The notes beneath the pieces are model-generated. The model made no database searches and was not told the origin of the DNA. It saw nothing but the letters and a program-made list of their open reading frames with translations. DNA of 38,323 nucleotides, taken from contig SCNT01000041.1 of NCBI GenBank assembly GCA_005503165.1, positions 1 through 38,323 of the forward strand. The letters run 5' to 3'. The DNA comes from Sphingomonadaceae bacterium 3R27E2-A. Its GTDB lineage: Bacteria; Pseudomonadota; Alphaproteobacteria; Sphingomonadales; Sphingomonadaceae. This document shows, in pieces, positions 10,769 to 19,352 of this stretch. The translations under genes and the position numbers were made by a program. How positions within the stretch are numbered: the first letter of the stretch is position 1; every line of letters starts with the position of its first letter.

Positions 10769-11553
10769 CGGTCCGCGCTGAACTCGACCACCACCACCCC
10801 CGCCCGGCCGCTGTCGCCCGGCTGCGGGGTCAGCACGACCGTTTCGCCGCGCTCCAGCCCCGGAGTCTGCTGCGCCCGTGCCACCGGACCGTTGATCATC
10901 ATGTCGAGCGCCAGCCTGGCGAGCCTCTTGACCATCGCCGCCATGTCCCACCCCGGCGGGACCCGCGCCACGAGCTCCTGCCCCGAAAAGGCCGCGAGCC
11001 CGCGCGTCGCGACGCGCTCGCCCGCGGTATCGTCCCGGCGGCGAAAGGCGACAAGGTGCAACACCGGCGGCATGCCGCTCGCCTCCATCTCGGCGATTGC
11101 GCCGCGAAACTGCGACGCGCCGGTCCACAGCCGCGCCGGCGACCAGAAAATCTGCGCCGCCTCGAAGGCGTCGATCAGCAGCACGAGCAGCTTCAGATGA
11201 TCGCCCAGCGGGGGCGGCGCATCGCCGGAACCACCCTCCCCGCCCAGTTCGACGGCCCAGCACGCCCCCTGCCCGCGCCAGTCTCCGGGCAGGCTGGTGC
11301 CGAGGCTGCTCGTCGCCCGGTCGGCGGGGTCGGCGAAGTCGAGCAGCGCGGGCCCCGCGCGGTCCAGCGTCGCGGTCAGCGGTCCCAGCGCCAGCCGCAG
11401 CGGCAATGCGTCCGCGCCACTTGCCTCGGGCTGCAGCCCCATCCGCCGCATCAGCCCCGTAACCGCCTCGTCCGCCATCGCCGGCCCGGTGAGCAGCACA
11501 AGGGGCGCCGGCGCCACCGGCTGCGTTCTCATGTCACGGAGGCTATCATCCAT
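10765..11553 (-). CDS. DUF4261-like protein coupled to the AHH gene
   Basis: About 262 residues. The segment LVLLTGPAMADEAVTGLMRRMG near the N-terminus, a central LKLLVLLIDAFEAAQIFWSPARLW, and a C-terminal VATRGLAAFSGQELVARVPP followed by GETVVLTPQPG resemble the DUF4261 family. The start is uncertain: ATG 11553 (with AAAGG upstream) is used here; ATG 11532 is an alternative, and a TTG at 11574 is less likely. It overlaps the AHH gene by four bases. No signal peptide or membrane segment is seen. It could be an immunity or accessory partner of the AHH protein, which is only inference from coupling. Confidence 0.68.
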   Translation of the reverse strand: MDDSLRDMRTQPVAPAPLVLLTGPAMADEAVTGLMRRMGLQPEASGADALPLRLALGPLTATLDRAGPALLDFADPADRATSSLGTSLPGDWRGQGACWAVELGGEGGSGDAPPPLGDHLKLLVLLIDAFEAAQIFWSPARLWTGASQFRGAIAEMEASGMPPVLHLVAFRRRDDTAGERVATRGLAAFSGQELVARVPPGWDMAAMVKRLARLALDMMINGPVARAQQTPGLERGETVVLTPQPGDSGRAGVVVVEFSADR

Positions 11554-11660
11554 GCTGCGGCCGACCTTTTCCAAGCGGCCTGCATCGCAAGACTGCCGGT
11601 CTTGTTCAAACGCTTATTGCAGCGACGCGTCCGAAACGGAGGCAGCCCGAGGGCAGCCGG

Positions 11661-13622
11661 TCAGATCGCCACCTGGCTGCCCAGTTCGACCACGCGGTTG
11701 GTCGGCAGGCGGAAATATTCCATCGCGCTTTCCGAATTGCGCAGCATCCACGCAAAGAGCTTTTCGCGCCAGATGGGCATGCCCGGCTTGGCGGCCGCGA
11801 TCAATGTCTGCCGCGAGAGGAAGAAGCTCGTCTCGAGCATCTTGAAATCGCCGCCGCATCCGGTGACGCGGTGCAGCGCCGCGGGCACGTCGACCGGCTG
11901 CATGAAGCCGTAATTCAGGATCAGCCGGTGGAACCCCTGCCCCAGCCCGTCGAGCTGGCAGAGCTTCTGTTCCTCGACGAACGGCACGTCGGCGATCTTG
12001 ATCGTGAGCAGGATGATCCGTTCGTGCAGCACCTTGTTATGCTTCAGATTGTGGAGCAGCGCGTGCGGGACGCCGTCGGACGACGACGTCATGAACACCG
12101 CGGTCCCCGGCACGCGCGTCGCGCTGTTCGCCGCCGACTTGACGAAGATCGGGATCGGCATCGCCCCCTCGGCCATTTCCTGCTGCATCAGCTTGCGCCC
12201 GCGCGACCAGGTGGTGAGCATCGTGAAGATGACGAGCCCGATCGCCAGCGGCACCCAGCCGCCGTCGGGCACCTTGATCAGGTTGGCGCCGAAATAGGCG
12301 ATATCGACGATGAAGAAGACCGCCAGCACCGGCAGCGCCTTCCACGCGGGCCACTTCCACAGGGTGAACAGCACGACGCTGAGCAGGCAGGTGTCGATGA
12401 ACATCGCGCCGGTCACCGCGATGCCATAGGCCGCGGCGAGGTTGCTCGACGATCCGAAGAAGAGGACGAGGATGATCACCATCGTCATCAGGAACCAGTT
12501 CACGACCGGGATATAGATCTGCCCCGCCGCCGAGGCGCTGGTATGCTCGACGCGCAGCCGCGGGATGAAGCCCAGCTGGATCGCCTGCTGGGTCAGCGAG
12601 AAGGCGCCCGAAATCACCGCCTGGCTGGCGATGATCGTCGCGAGCAGCGCCAGGATCACCACCGGCACGCGCCACATGTCGGGCATCATCTGGAAGAAGG
12701 GATCGGAGATCAGCTCGGCGCGCGGCCCCGCCTCGGCGGCAAGCACCATCGCGCCCTGCCCCATGTAGTTGAGCATCAGCGCGGGCAGCACGAAGGCCAG
12801 CCAGCTCACCCCGATCGGCTTGCGCCCGAAGTGCCCCATGTCGGCGTAGAGCGCCTCGGCGCCGGTCACCGCGAGCACGACCGCCCCGAGGGCAATAAAG
12901 GCGGTGAAACCGTCGAGATAGAAGAAACGCAGCGCGTTCAGCGGGTTCACCGTCTCGACGATGATCCACGGATTGTCGGCGATATGCATGATGCCGAGCG
13001 CGGCCAGCATGATGAAATAGGCGAGCATGATCGGCCCGAACAGCGCTCCGACCTTGGCCGTCCCGCGCGACTGGATCGCGAACAGCGCGATCAGGATCGC
13101 CAGCGCGATGGGCACGATATAGGGCGCGAATCCCGGATTCACATATTCGAGCCCCTCGGTCGCCGACAGCACCGACATCGCCGGGGTGATCATGCTGTCG
13201 CCATAGAAAAGCGCGGTCGCGAACACGCCGAGCAGCACGATCGGCCAGGTCCAGCGCTTGCCCTCCGACGAGCGGCTGATCAGCGCGAGCAGGGCCAGGC
13301 TGCCGCCTTCGCCCTTGTTGTCGGCCTTCATGATCGTCAGCACATATTTGAACGTCACGACCAGCATCATCGACCAGAAGACCAGGCTCAGCACGCCGTA
13401 GATGTGCAGCCGGTCGGGCTCGATCGGATGATGGCCGGCGAAGGTCTCGCGGAACGCGTAGAGCGGGCTGGTGCCGATGTCGCCGAACACGACGCCGACC
13501 GCGCCGACCGCGAGCTTGAGCACGCCGTCGCCGTGATGGCCGTGGCCATAATGGCCGGTGTCGGCGGCGTTCGGGGCGGCGCTTTCGGCACCGTCCGCCG
13601 CCTGTTGCGACTCAGCAGTCAT
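11661..13622 (-). CDS. kup: KUP-family potassium transporter
   Basis: A 653-residue inner-membrane protein that takes up K+ with protons. The His-rich N-terminal leader ([11 protein letters not shown]) precedes the family hallmark [19 protein letters not shown] at about 40-58, then [16 protein letters not shown]. About twelve membrane helices span residues 35-460, with a soluble C-terminal domain of about 190 residues carrying [21 protein letters not shown]. The length is normal. The ATG at 13622 lies 43 bases downstream of the ccmI stop, so kup could receive read-through from the ccm operon. Confidence 0.97.
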   Translation of the reverse strand: MTAESQQAADGAESAAPNAADTGHYGHGHHGDGVLKLAVGAVGVVFGDIGTSPLYAFRETFAGHHPIEPDRLHIYGVLSLVFWSMMLVVTFKYVLTIMKADNKGEGGSLALLALISRSSEGKRWTWPIVLLGVFATALFYGDSMITPAMSVLSATEGLEYVNPGFAPYIVPIALAILIALFAIQSRGTAKVGALFGPIMLAYFIMLAALGIMHIADNPWIIVETVNPLNALRFFYLDGFTAFIALGAVVLAVTGAEALYADMGHFGRKPIGVSWLAFVLPALMLNYMGQGAMVLAAEAGPRAELISDPFFQMMPDMWRVPVVILALLATIIASQAVISGAFSLTQQAIQLGFIPRLRVEHTSASAAGQIYIPVVNWFLMTMVIILVLFFGSSSNLAAAYGIAVTGAMFIDTCLLSVVLFTLWKWPAWKALPVLAVFFIVDIAYFGANLIKVPDGGWVPLAIGLVIFTMLTTWSRGRKLMQQEMAEGAMPIPIFVKSAANSATRVPGTAVFMTSSSDGVPHALLHNLKHNKVLHERIILLTIKIADVPFVEEQKLCQLDGLGQGFHRLILNYGFMQPVDVPAALHRVTGCGGDFKMLETSFFLSRQTLIAAAKPGMPIWREKLFAWMLRNSESAMEYFRLPTNRVVELGSQVAI

Positions 13623-13665
13623 CGCGCGCCTTTAGCCGAGCGGCAGAAAAAGGAAAGCGCGCGCA

Positions 13666-14316
13666 TCATGGCGCGCCGGGCGTTTCGACAGGCGGCGGCG
13701 GCCCGAGCGCCTGCCGCAACTGCGCCAGCCGCGTCTCGAGATCGGTGCGCCACGGCGCATCGGCGGGACTGCGGGCGAGCAGCTCGCTCCACACCGCTTC
13801 GGCGCCCTTCAGGTCGCCCCCCTGGGCCAGTGCCAGCCCCGCAAAGAAGGGCGGGCCCGGGTGCGTCGGGTCGCGCTTCGCCGCCTCGTCGAAGGCCAGC
13901 GCCGCCGCGGGCGACATCATCCCCCCGCCATGCGCGACCAGCGCATTGCCGAGACCGACCCACAGATCGACATTGTCGGGATATTTGGCCAGCCCGTTCT
14001 GCAGCATCTTTGCGGCATTCGCGGTGCGCCCGCGGCGCATCTGCCCGTCGGAGGCGGCGATCCACTGCGACGCCGGGCCGAAGCGGTCGGACATGCCCTG
14101 TTGCCGGTCGGTGATCGGCTCGCCGAAGCCCTCCATCGTCTCGGCCGGGATCACCGGCTTGCCCGGCAACGACGGATGCCCCTGCAGCGCATAGCCCGCA
14201 AGCCCCAGCATCACCGCGGCCGCCGCCAGCGGCCGGGTCGCCGGGGCCAGGCGTCCGACGAACAGCAGCCCGGCGATCGTCAGCGCGGCGGCGAGCAGGA
14301 CCCACAGCCAGATCAT
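13666..14316 (-). CDS. ccmI: CcmI/CycH-type TPR protein of cytochrome c maturation
   Basis: A 216-residue protein with two N-terminal hydrophobic helices (about 2-22 and 28-44) and a TPR region from about 100 to 190 (RGRTANAAKMLQNGLAKYPD, ALAFDEAAKRDPTHPG, AEAVWSELLARSPAD). CcmI chaperones apocytochrome c to the CcmF/CcmH haem lyase. It overlaps ccmH by four bases and is the last gene of the ccm cluster. The protein is shorter than the classical CcmI of about 350-410 residues but keeps the membrane plus TPR layout. The C-terminus is Pro-rich. Confidence 0.82.
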   Translation of the reverse strand: MIWLWVLLAAALTIAGLLFVGRLAPATRPLAAAAVMLGLAGYALQGHPSLPGKPVIPAETMEGFGEPITDRQQGMSDRFGPASQWIAASDGQMRRGRTANAAKMLQNGLAKYPDNVDLWVGLGNALVAHGGGMMSPAAALAFDEAAKRDPTHPGPPFFAGLALAQGGDLKGAEAVWSELLARSPADAPWRTDLETRLAQLRQALGPPPPVETPGAP

Positions 14317-14744
14317 GCCTCACCCTCCCCTTCGCCGGCGCCGCGCCGGAAGCGCCCGAAGGCGAGCCAGCCGCCGAGCGCAAGGAACAGCAAGGGCCCG
14401 AACCACAGAAAGGCCGTCGCCGCGTCGAAAGGCGGGTCGTAATCGACCCAATTGCCGTAGCGCGCGACCAGCCAGCTGCGGATTTCCTCGGGGCTTTCGC
14501 CCGCGGCGATCTTGCTGCGCACCTCGTTGCGCATGTCGCCCGCCAGCGGCGCGTCCGAATCGGCGATCGACTGCCCTTGGCAGACCAGGCAGCGCAGCTC
14601 CTCCATCAGCTTTTTCGCCTCGGCCTCCTGCACGGGGTCGGCGAGCTGCTGATAGGCATAGGGCGCGGGCGGCAGCCGGTCCTGCGCCGCGAGCGGCATG
14701 GCAGTCAGCGCCAGCAGCCCGAGCATGGCCAGCCGAAAGCTCAC
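14313..14744 (-). CDS. ccmH: Cytochrome c maturation protein CcmH (CcmL-type)
   Basis: A 143-residue periplasmic thiol-disulfide protein anchored by a C-terminal helix (about 110-128). A signal peptide occupies about residues 1-20. The redox motif is RCLVCQGQSIADSDA with Cys52 and Cys55, diagnostic for CcmH. It reduces apocytochrome c before haem attachment, in partnership with CcmG. It overlaps both neighbours by four bases, indicating translational coupling along the operon. Confidence 0.95.
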   Translation of the reverse strand: MSFRLAMLGLLALTAMPLAAQDRLPPAPYAYQQLADPVQEAEAKKLMEELRCLVCQGQSIADSDAPLAGDMRNEVRSKIAAGESPEEIRSWLVARYGNWVDYDPPFDAATAFLWFGPLLFLALGGWLAFGRFRRGAGEGEGEA

Positions 14745-15382
14745 TTCATCTTCTCCAGCTTGGCGATAATCTCGGGCACCTGTTCCTCCAGGATCACGCC
14801 CTGGATCTGCTCGCGGATGATCCCGTTGCCGTCGATCAGGAAAGTCTCGGGCACCCCCGACGATCCGAGCGCGATCTGCACGCTCGACTGCATGTCGGAC
14901 CCGATGCGGTCGAAGGGATTGCCGAACTCATTCAGGAATTGCGCCACATCTTCCGGCCGGTCGCGGATCGCGATGCCGTCGATCGGCACCCCCGCACGCT
15001 TCAGCGCCTCGAGCTGCGGCGCCTCGGCGCGGCACGGGATGCACCAGCTCGCAAAGACATTGACCAGCCGCGGCTTGCCGTCGGCGAGCTGGCTGCTCTT
15101 CAGCCCCGGCACGCCCGCGGTTGCGGGCGGCAGGTCGAACAGCGGCATGGGCTTGTCGATCCACTGCGACTGGATCAGCGTCTCGGCGGGCGTCGTCAGC
15201 CGATAGATGAAGGCGCCGAACAGCAATCCCATGATCGCCAGCGGCACGAACAGGACCCAATTGCCCTTCGCGGCGCCGGTGGCCCGCCGCGATTGCGCCC
15301 GATAGGCAAGGAAACCTGCGACGCAAATCGACAGCAGGAAGAGCCCGAGCTTCACGAAGAATGAGATTTCGCGATCGTTCAT
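14741..15382 (-). CDS. ccmG: Thiol:disulfide interchange protein CcmG/DsbE
   Basis: A 213-residue membrane-anchored thioredoxin-like protein. The redox motif is FASWCIPCRAEAP with Cys114 and Cys117. The substrate-specific cis-Pro region SSGVPETFLIDGNG follows. It passes electrons to CcmH and apocytochrome c in the periplasm. Unusually, two hydrophobic stretches precede the thioredoxin domain, about 8-26 and 41-60, where most CcmG proteins have one. The ATG at 15382 overlaps the ccmF stop in ATGA form, which supports the long start. A shorter start near Met51 would remove the extra helix and would leave the second helix truncated. Confidence 0.93.
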   Translation of the reverse strand: MNDREISFFVKLGLFLLSICVAGFLAYRAQSRRATGAAKGNWVLFVPLAIMGLLFGAFIYRLTTPAETLIQSQWIDKPMPLFDLPPATAGVPGLKSSQLADGKPRLVNVFASWCIPCRAEAPQLEALKRAGVPIDGIAIRDRPEDVAQFLNEFGNPFDRIGSDMQSSVQIALGSSGVPETFLIDGNGIIREQIQGVILEEQVPEIIAKLEKMK

Positions 15383-17343
15383 TTCCAGCGACCCTCATCC
15401 TTGCGCGCCCGGCGCCCGCGCCAGACCGTCAGCAATTGCGCCCGCCCCAGCAGCGACAGCGCCGCGCCGATCGCGATCAGCGCGCCGCCCAGCCAGATCC
15501 ACCACACCAGCGGCTTCCACCACAGGCGCAGCTGGTAGCGGCCCGCACCGTCGGCGCCGAGCACCGGCTGCCCCAGCACCGCGTAGAGCTGCCCGCCCGG
15601 GCGCGTCAGCAGCGCCGCCTCGTTGGTCTCGGTCGGCGCGGTGCCCATCAGCCCGGGGAACATCCGCGATTCGGGCTTCATCACATGCGACCCGCCGCCT
15701 GGCGTCGTCGCGACCAGCGTGCCCTCGATCGCGGTATAATTGGGTCCGGCGACGGGCTTCACGCCCTCGAAGCGGACGTCGAAATCGCCGACCTTCACGA
15801 CGTCGCCCGGCCTGGCCGCGACCAGCTTCTCCTTGATGAAGGCGCTTTCGGCGCCCATCCCCGCCAGGCACACCGCGACCCCGAAATGCGCGATCACCAT
15901 GCCCCAGGTCGGCAGCGGCGTGCGGCGCAGGTTGCGGCCCCAGAGCGGCGCGAGGCTCGCGACGGCGACCACCCCCGCGACGGTCATGCCCAGCAGCGGC
16001 AGGATGCCGACCTTGCCGCCGAACAGGATCAGCGCGAACAGCACCGCTGCCCCGGCAAAGATCGCCAGCGGCAGCCGCGACCACAGCCGCTTGCCGTCGT
16101 CCTTGCGCCAGCTCAGCAGCGGCCCCGCGACCATCACGAGGCACAGGATCAGCGCCAGCGGCCCCGCGACCTTGTTGTAATAGGGCGGCCCGACCGAAAT
16201 CTTTTCGCCCAGCGCCTCGGCGACGATCGGATAGAGCGTGCCGAGCAAGACGAGCGCAAGGATCGTCGTCAGCAGCAGGTTGTTGATCACCAGCGAGCCT
16301 TCGCGGCTCAGCAGCGCGAATTTCTTGCCCTCGGCGACCGATCCCGCGCGCACCGCAAACAGAGTGAGCGCGCCGCCGATATAGATGGCCATCAGCGCAA
16401 GCAGGAAGGTCCCGCGCTCGGGATCGACCGCAAAACTGTGCACGCTCGTCAGCAGCCCCGAGCGAACGATGAAGGTGCCGACCATCGACATCGAGAAACC
16501 GATCACCGCGAGCATCACCGTCCAGGCGCGCAGCGCATTGCGCGTCGCGGTCACCGCGACCGAATGGAGCAGCGCCGCGCCCGCGAGCCAGGGGATCAGC
16601 GAGACATTCTCGACCGGGTCCCAGAACCACCAGCCGCCCCAGCCGAGTTCGTAATAGGCCCAATAGCTGCCCGCGGTGATGCCGAGCGTCAGGAAAATCC
16701 AGCTGAACAGCACCCACGGCCGCATCGCACGCGCGAAGGCCGGGCCGATCTCGCGCGTGATCAGCGCGCCGACCGCAAAGCTGAACGCGACCGACAACCC
16801 GACATAACCGACGTAGAGCGTCGGCGGATGGAAGGCGAGGCCGATGTCCTGCAGCAGCGGGTTGAGCCCCTGCCCGTCGGGCGGCGCCACGGGCAGGCGA
16901 TTGAACGGGTTCGACGAAAAGAGCAGGAAGGCGAAGAAGCCGAGGCTCAGCGCCGCCTGCGCCGCCAGCGTCGCGACCAGCGTGTCCTCGCGAAGCCGCC
17001 GCTCGAAGATTGCGATCAGCGCCCCCGACAGCGACAGGATCATCAGCCACAGCAGCATCGATCCTTCGTGGTTGCCCCATGTCCCCGCGATCTTGAAGAT
17101 CATCGGTTTCAGGCTGTTGCTGTTGCGCGCGACCAGCTCGACCGACATGTCCGACCGCACGAACAGCGCGATCAGCAGGCCGAAGGCCGCAGTGGTCAGC
17201 ACCCCCTGCGCGACGCTCGCCGGCCGCACCAGCGATGCGAGGTCCTTCGGGCCGCCGCGCAGGAAGAGGACTCCCGCGACCAGCGACAGGCACGCAAGCG
17301 CCGCCGCGATCCACAGCAGGGCCAGTCCGAGTTCTGCGATCAT
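15379..17343 (-). CDS. ccmF: Haem lyase subunit CcmF
   Basis: A 654-residue polytopic membrane protein of normal length. The haem-handling tryptophan-rich motif GWGGWWFWDPVENVSL is present near residue 225-240, with family segments WGNHEGSMLLWLMILS and HPPTLYVGYVG. It attaches haem to apocytochrome c together with CcmH and CcmI, receiving haem from CcmE. It overlaps ccmE (4 bases) and ccmG (4 bases). Confidence 0.98.
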   Translation of the reverse strand: MIAELGLALLWIAAALACLSLVAGVLFLRGGPKDLASLVRPASVAQGVLTTAAFGLLIALFVRSDMSVELVARNSNSLKPMIFKIAGTWGNHEGSMLLWLMILSLSGALIAIFERRLREDTLVATLAAQAALSLGFFAFLLFSSNPFNRLPVAPPDGQGLNPLLQDIGLAFHPPTLYVGYVGLSVAFSFAVGALITREIGPAFARAMRPWVLFSWIFLTLGITAGSYWAYYELGWGGWWFWDPVENVSLIPWLAGAALLHSVAVTATRNALRAWTVMLAVIGFSMSMVGTFIVRSGLLTSVHSFAVDPERGTFLLALMAIYIGGALTLFAVRAGSVAEGKKFALLSREGSLVINNLLLTTILALVLLGTLYPIVAEALGEKISVGPPYYNKVAGPLALILCLVMVAGPLLSWRKDDGKRLWSRLPLAIFAGAAVLFALILFGGKVGILPLLGMTVAGVVAVASLAPLWGRNLRRTPLPTWGMVIAHFGVAVCLAGMGAESAFIKEKLVAARPGDVVKVGDFDVRFEGVKPVAGPNYTAIEGTLVATTPGGGSHVMKPESRMFPGLMGTAPTETNEAALLTRPGGQLYAVLGQPVLGADGAGRYQLRLWWKPLVWWIWLGGALIAIGAALSLLGRAQLLTVWRGRRARKDEGRWK

Positions 17344-17780
17344 GCCTTCGGCGCCATCTTCGCGACGCCCTCGGGCATCTCGCCCATCTGCGGCGGCATA
17401 TAGCGCTCGTCGTGCTTCGCCAGGATGCGGTCGGCCACGAAGGTCCCGTCGGCGCGCATCCGGCCGTCGGCGACCATACCGCTTTCCTCGGCGAACAGGT
17501 CGGGGACGATGCCCTTGAACTCGACCGGCACCGACGCCTTGCCGTCGGTCGCGACGAAGCGGATCGTCAGTCCGTCGGCCTGCCGCTCGATGCTGCCCGC
17601 GGCCACCATGCCGCCCAGCCGCATCGGCTCGCCGACCTCGGTCTTGCCCGCCTTCACCTCGACCGGGGTTCGAAAATAGGCCGCCTCGTCGCGCAGCGCG
17701 CTCGCGCCGAGCACGCCCGCCCCCGCGACCCCCGCGACGGCGACCAGCGCCAGAATCAACCGTTGATGCTTAGCCTTCAT
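17340..17780 (-). CDS. ccmE: Periplasmic haem chaperone CcmE
   Basis: A 146-residue protein with an N-terminal membrane anchor (about 8-29) and a beta-barrel periplasmic domain. The covalent haem-binding His123 and Tyr127 are in ILAKHDERYMPP. Family motifs LGGMVAAGSIER and VEFKGIVPDLFAEESGMV are intact. It carries haem from CcmC to CcmF. The start codon overlaps the ccmD stop (ATGA) and the stop overlaps ccmF. Confidence 0.97.
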   Translation of the reverse strand: MKAKHQRLILALVAVAGVAGAGVLGASALRDEAAYFRTPVEVKAGKTEVGEPMRLGGMVAAGSIERQADGLTIRFVATDGKASVPVEFKGIVPDLFAEESGMVADGRMRADGTFVADRILAKHDERYMPPQMGEMPEGVAKMAPKA

Positions 17781-17932
17781 TTCCGGTCCTTGCGCAGCGC
17801 GTCACTGCGCTTTTCGGCTTTTCTCATCGCGCGCCAGCTCGCCCACAACACCGCGCCGGTCAGCAGCGCCGTCAGTCCATAGGCGGCCGCGACATAGGCC
17901 CATTGCCCGCCCCCGCTGATAACCCCCGTCAC
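17777..17932 (-). CDS. ccmD: Haem exporter protein CcmD
   Basis: A 51-residue protein with one hydrophobic helix (about 11-33: WAYVAAAYGLTALLTGAVLW) and a basic C-terminal tail (MRKAEKRSDALRKDRK). This layout and the position between ccmC and ccmE identify CcmD, which helps release holo-CcmE from the CcmABC complex. It probably starts at GTG 17932, three bases after the ccmC stop; no ATG is available before the helix. The stop overlaps the ccmE start. Confidence 0.88.
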   Translation of the reverse strand: MTGVISGGGQWAYVAAAYGLTALLTGAVLWASWRAMRKAEKRSDALRKDRK

Positions 17933-17935
17933 GCG

Positions 17936-18682
17936 TCAGTTCCCCTCATCGTCGGCGAGCCGCCGCAGCCGCGCCGCGACGCGGTTGTCGGCGATGATCC
18001 GCCGCATCCGCATCAAGACGATCGCCCCGAACAGCAAGGAAAAACCGAGCACGGTCAAGCCCAGAGGCCAGAGCAGCGCGCCGTCGATGCTCGATCCGCG
18101 CAGCGTGATGCTCGGCCCCTGGTGCAGGCTGTTCCACCATATGACGCTGCGGTTGATGATCGGGATGTTGATCGCGCCGACCAGCGCATAGATCGCCGCG
18201 CCGCGCGACAGCGTGCCGCCCTGCCTTTGGCCCCCGGTTCCATTGGCGTCGCCGCTCGTCAGCGCGATGAACCCGGCATAGAGGAACAGGAGGACCAGCA
18301 TCGAGGTCATCCGCCCGTCCCATTCCCACCAGGTCCCCCAGGTCGGTTTGCCCCAGATCGATCCGGTCGCGAGGCACAAGGCGGTGAACAGCATCCCCGG
18401 CACCGCGATCGCGCGCGCCGCGATCCCCGCGAGCGGATGGCGCCACACCAGCTGCACCAGCCCCGCGACCGCGAGGCTCGTCCAGCCGCCCATGCCCAGC
18501 CAGGCCGACGGGACGTGGACGTACAGGATACGGGCGGTCTCGCCCTGCTTGTAATCGCCCGGGACCTGCGTGAGGCCGGCAAAGGCGCCGCCCAGCACGA
18601 GCAGCAGCCCGACGCCGAGCAGCCACGGCGTCAGCGGCTTCGCAATCGCGAGGAAACGGGTGGGATTGGCGTAAGCGTGCAT
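17936..18682 (-). CDS. ccmC: Haem handling protein CcmC
   Basis: A 248-residue polytopic membrane protein with about six helices. The WWD-type haem motif GKPTWGTWWEWDGRMTS lies at about 111-127. The two conserved histidines are at His56 (ILYVHVPSAW) and in IWWNSLHQGPS. It loads haem onto CcmE. It is the first gene of the ccm cluster seen here; ccmA and ccmB are absent and must be elsewhere. The C-terminal tail is rich in Arg. Confidence 0.97.
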   Translation of the reverse strand: MHAYANPTRFLAIAKPLTPWLLGVGLLLVLGGAFAGLTQVPGDYKQGETARILYVHVPSAWLGMGGWTSLAVAGLVQLVWRHPLAGIAARAIAVPGMLFTALCLATGSIWGKPTWGTWWEWDGRMTSMLVLLFLYAGFIALTSGDANGTGGQRQGGTLSRGAAIYALVGAINIPIINRSVIWWNSLHQGPSITLRGSSIDGALLWPLGLTVLGFSLLFGAIVLMRMRRIIADNRVAARLRRLADDEGN

Positions 18683-18840
18683 CGGTTTCGCGTCGTCTTT
18701 AGGGGAGGCCGATATATCGGTCCAGTGAATTGCCCGGCGCGACCCGGCGGCGCTTCTGTCGCGTGCCTTGGGGGCGAGGTCAAGGGCCGGACGGCGGTAG
18801 GACGGTCGAATGGCGGGTATCGGTCGGGAGGGGCCGCCCT

Positions 18841-18873
18841 AATCCTCCCTGCGGCGTAGCCGTGGGGAGGATT
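18841..18873. repeat. Short copy of the AATCCTCCC palindromic repeat
   Basis: AATCCTCCC at 18841 pairs with GGGAGGATT ending at 18873 around a 15-base GC-rich loop. The outer arms match those of the longer copies at 24412, 29594 and 33282, but the 35-base internal core is missing. It lies between ccmC and the YbaN-like gene. Confidence 0.7.
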
Positions 18874-18920
18874 ATTACGTCCCCTCCCCGCCCCGAAGCA
18901 GCGATCCCGCCGCTCGCGCC

Positions 18921-19274
18921 CTACCCCTCGGGCCGCGTCCAGATCCACGTCCCCGTCACCGCGGCAACGACGATTGGCACCATCATCCACGGCCAGGGCG
19001 CCAGGAGCAGCGCCAGCGCGATGCTCGCCGCAAACATGATGGTCGCGGCGACCTTGCCCCTGCGGCTGATCGCGCCGCTCTCGCGCCACGCGACGATGTG
19101 CGGGCCGAAGGTGGCATGGTTCAGCAGCCACGCCTCCAGCCGCGGCGACGAACGCGCGAAGCAAAAGGCGGCGAGGATCACGAAGGGCACCGTCGGCAAC
19201 AGCGGCAGGAAAGCCCCGATCGCGCCGAGCGCAAGCGACAACCAGCCGCCGACCAGGTAGAAATGCCGCTTCAT
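18921..19274 (-). CDS. YbaN/DUF454 family membrane protein
   Basis: A 117-residue protein with three to four membrane helices (about 5-25, 26-42, 73-90, 92-110). The family pattern is clear: GGWLSLALGAIGAFLPLLPTVPFVILAAFCFARSS in the N-terminal part and the HATFGPHIVAWRESGAI segment that follows. The function of DUF454 is unknown. It stands between the ccm operon and the dehydrogenase gene on the same strand, 78 bases from the latter. Confidence 0.9.
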   Translation of the reverse strand: MKRHFYLVGGWLSLALGAIGAFLPLLPTVPFVILAAFCFARSSPRLEAWLLNHATFGPHIVAWRESGAISRRGKVAATIMFAASIALALLLAPWPWMMVPIVVAAVTGTWIWTRPEG

Positions 19275-19318
19275 GCGAGGCTGGCTTAGCGGAAAAGAAC
19301 CGTTCCGCCAGCGCGATA

Positions 19319-19345
19319 TTGTCGTTCCCGCGAAGGCGGGGGCAA
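19319..19345. repeat. Partial palindromic repeat after the dehydrogenase gene
   Basis: GTTCCCGCGAAGGCGGGGGC forms a short CCCGC-GAAG-GCGGG hairpin 10-30 bases after the dehydrogenase stop. It resembles one arm of the CCCCGGCGAAAGCCGGGG family seen at 21364 and 28773. Confidence 0.5.
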
Positions 19346-19352
19346 CACCTGG

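Noticed and set aside
11871..14114. Long plus-strand open frame opposite kup and ccmI
   Set aside because: It is rich in Arg/His/Gln/Asp with no recognisable domain, whereas the minus strand encodes clear Kup and CcmI proteins.
15361..17403. Long plus-strand open frame opposite ccmF
   Set aside because: The composition is Arg/Gln/Asp-rich and the minus strand carries intact CcmF motifs.
18730..19260. Plus-strand frame opposite the YbaN-like gene
   Set aside because: The minus-strand YbaN/DUF454 protein is clear and the plus frame has no domain.
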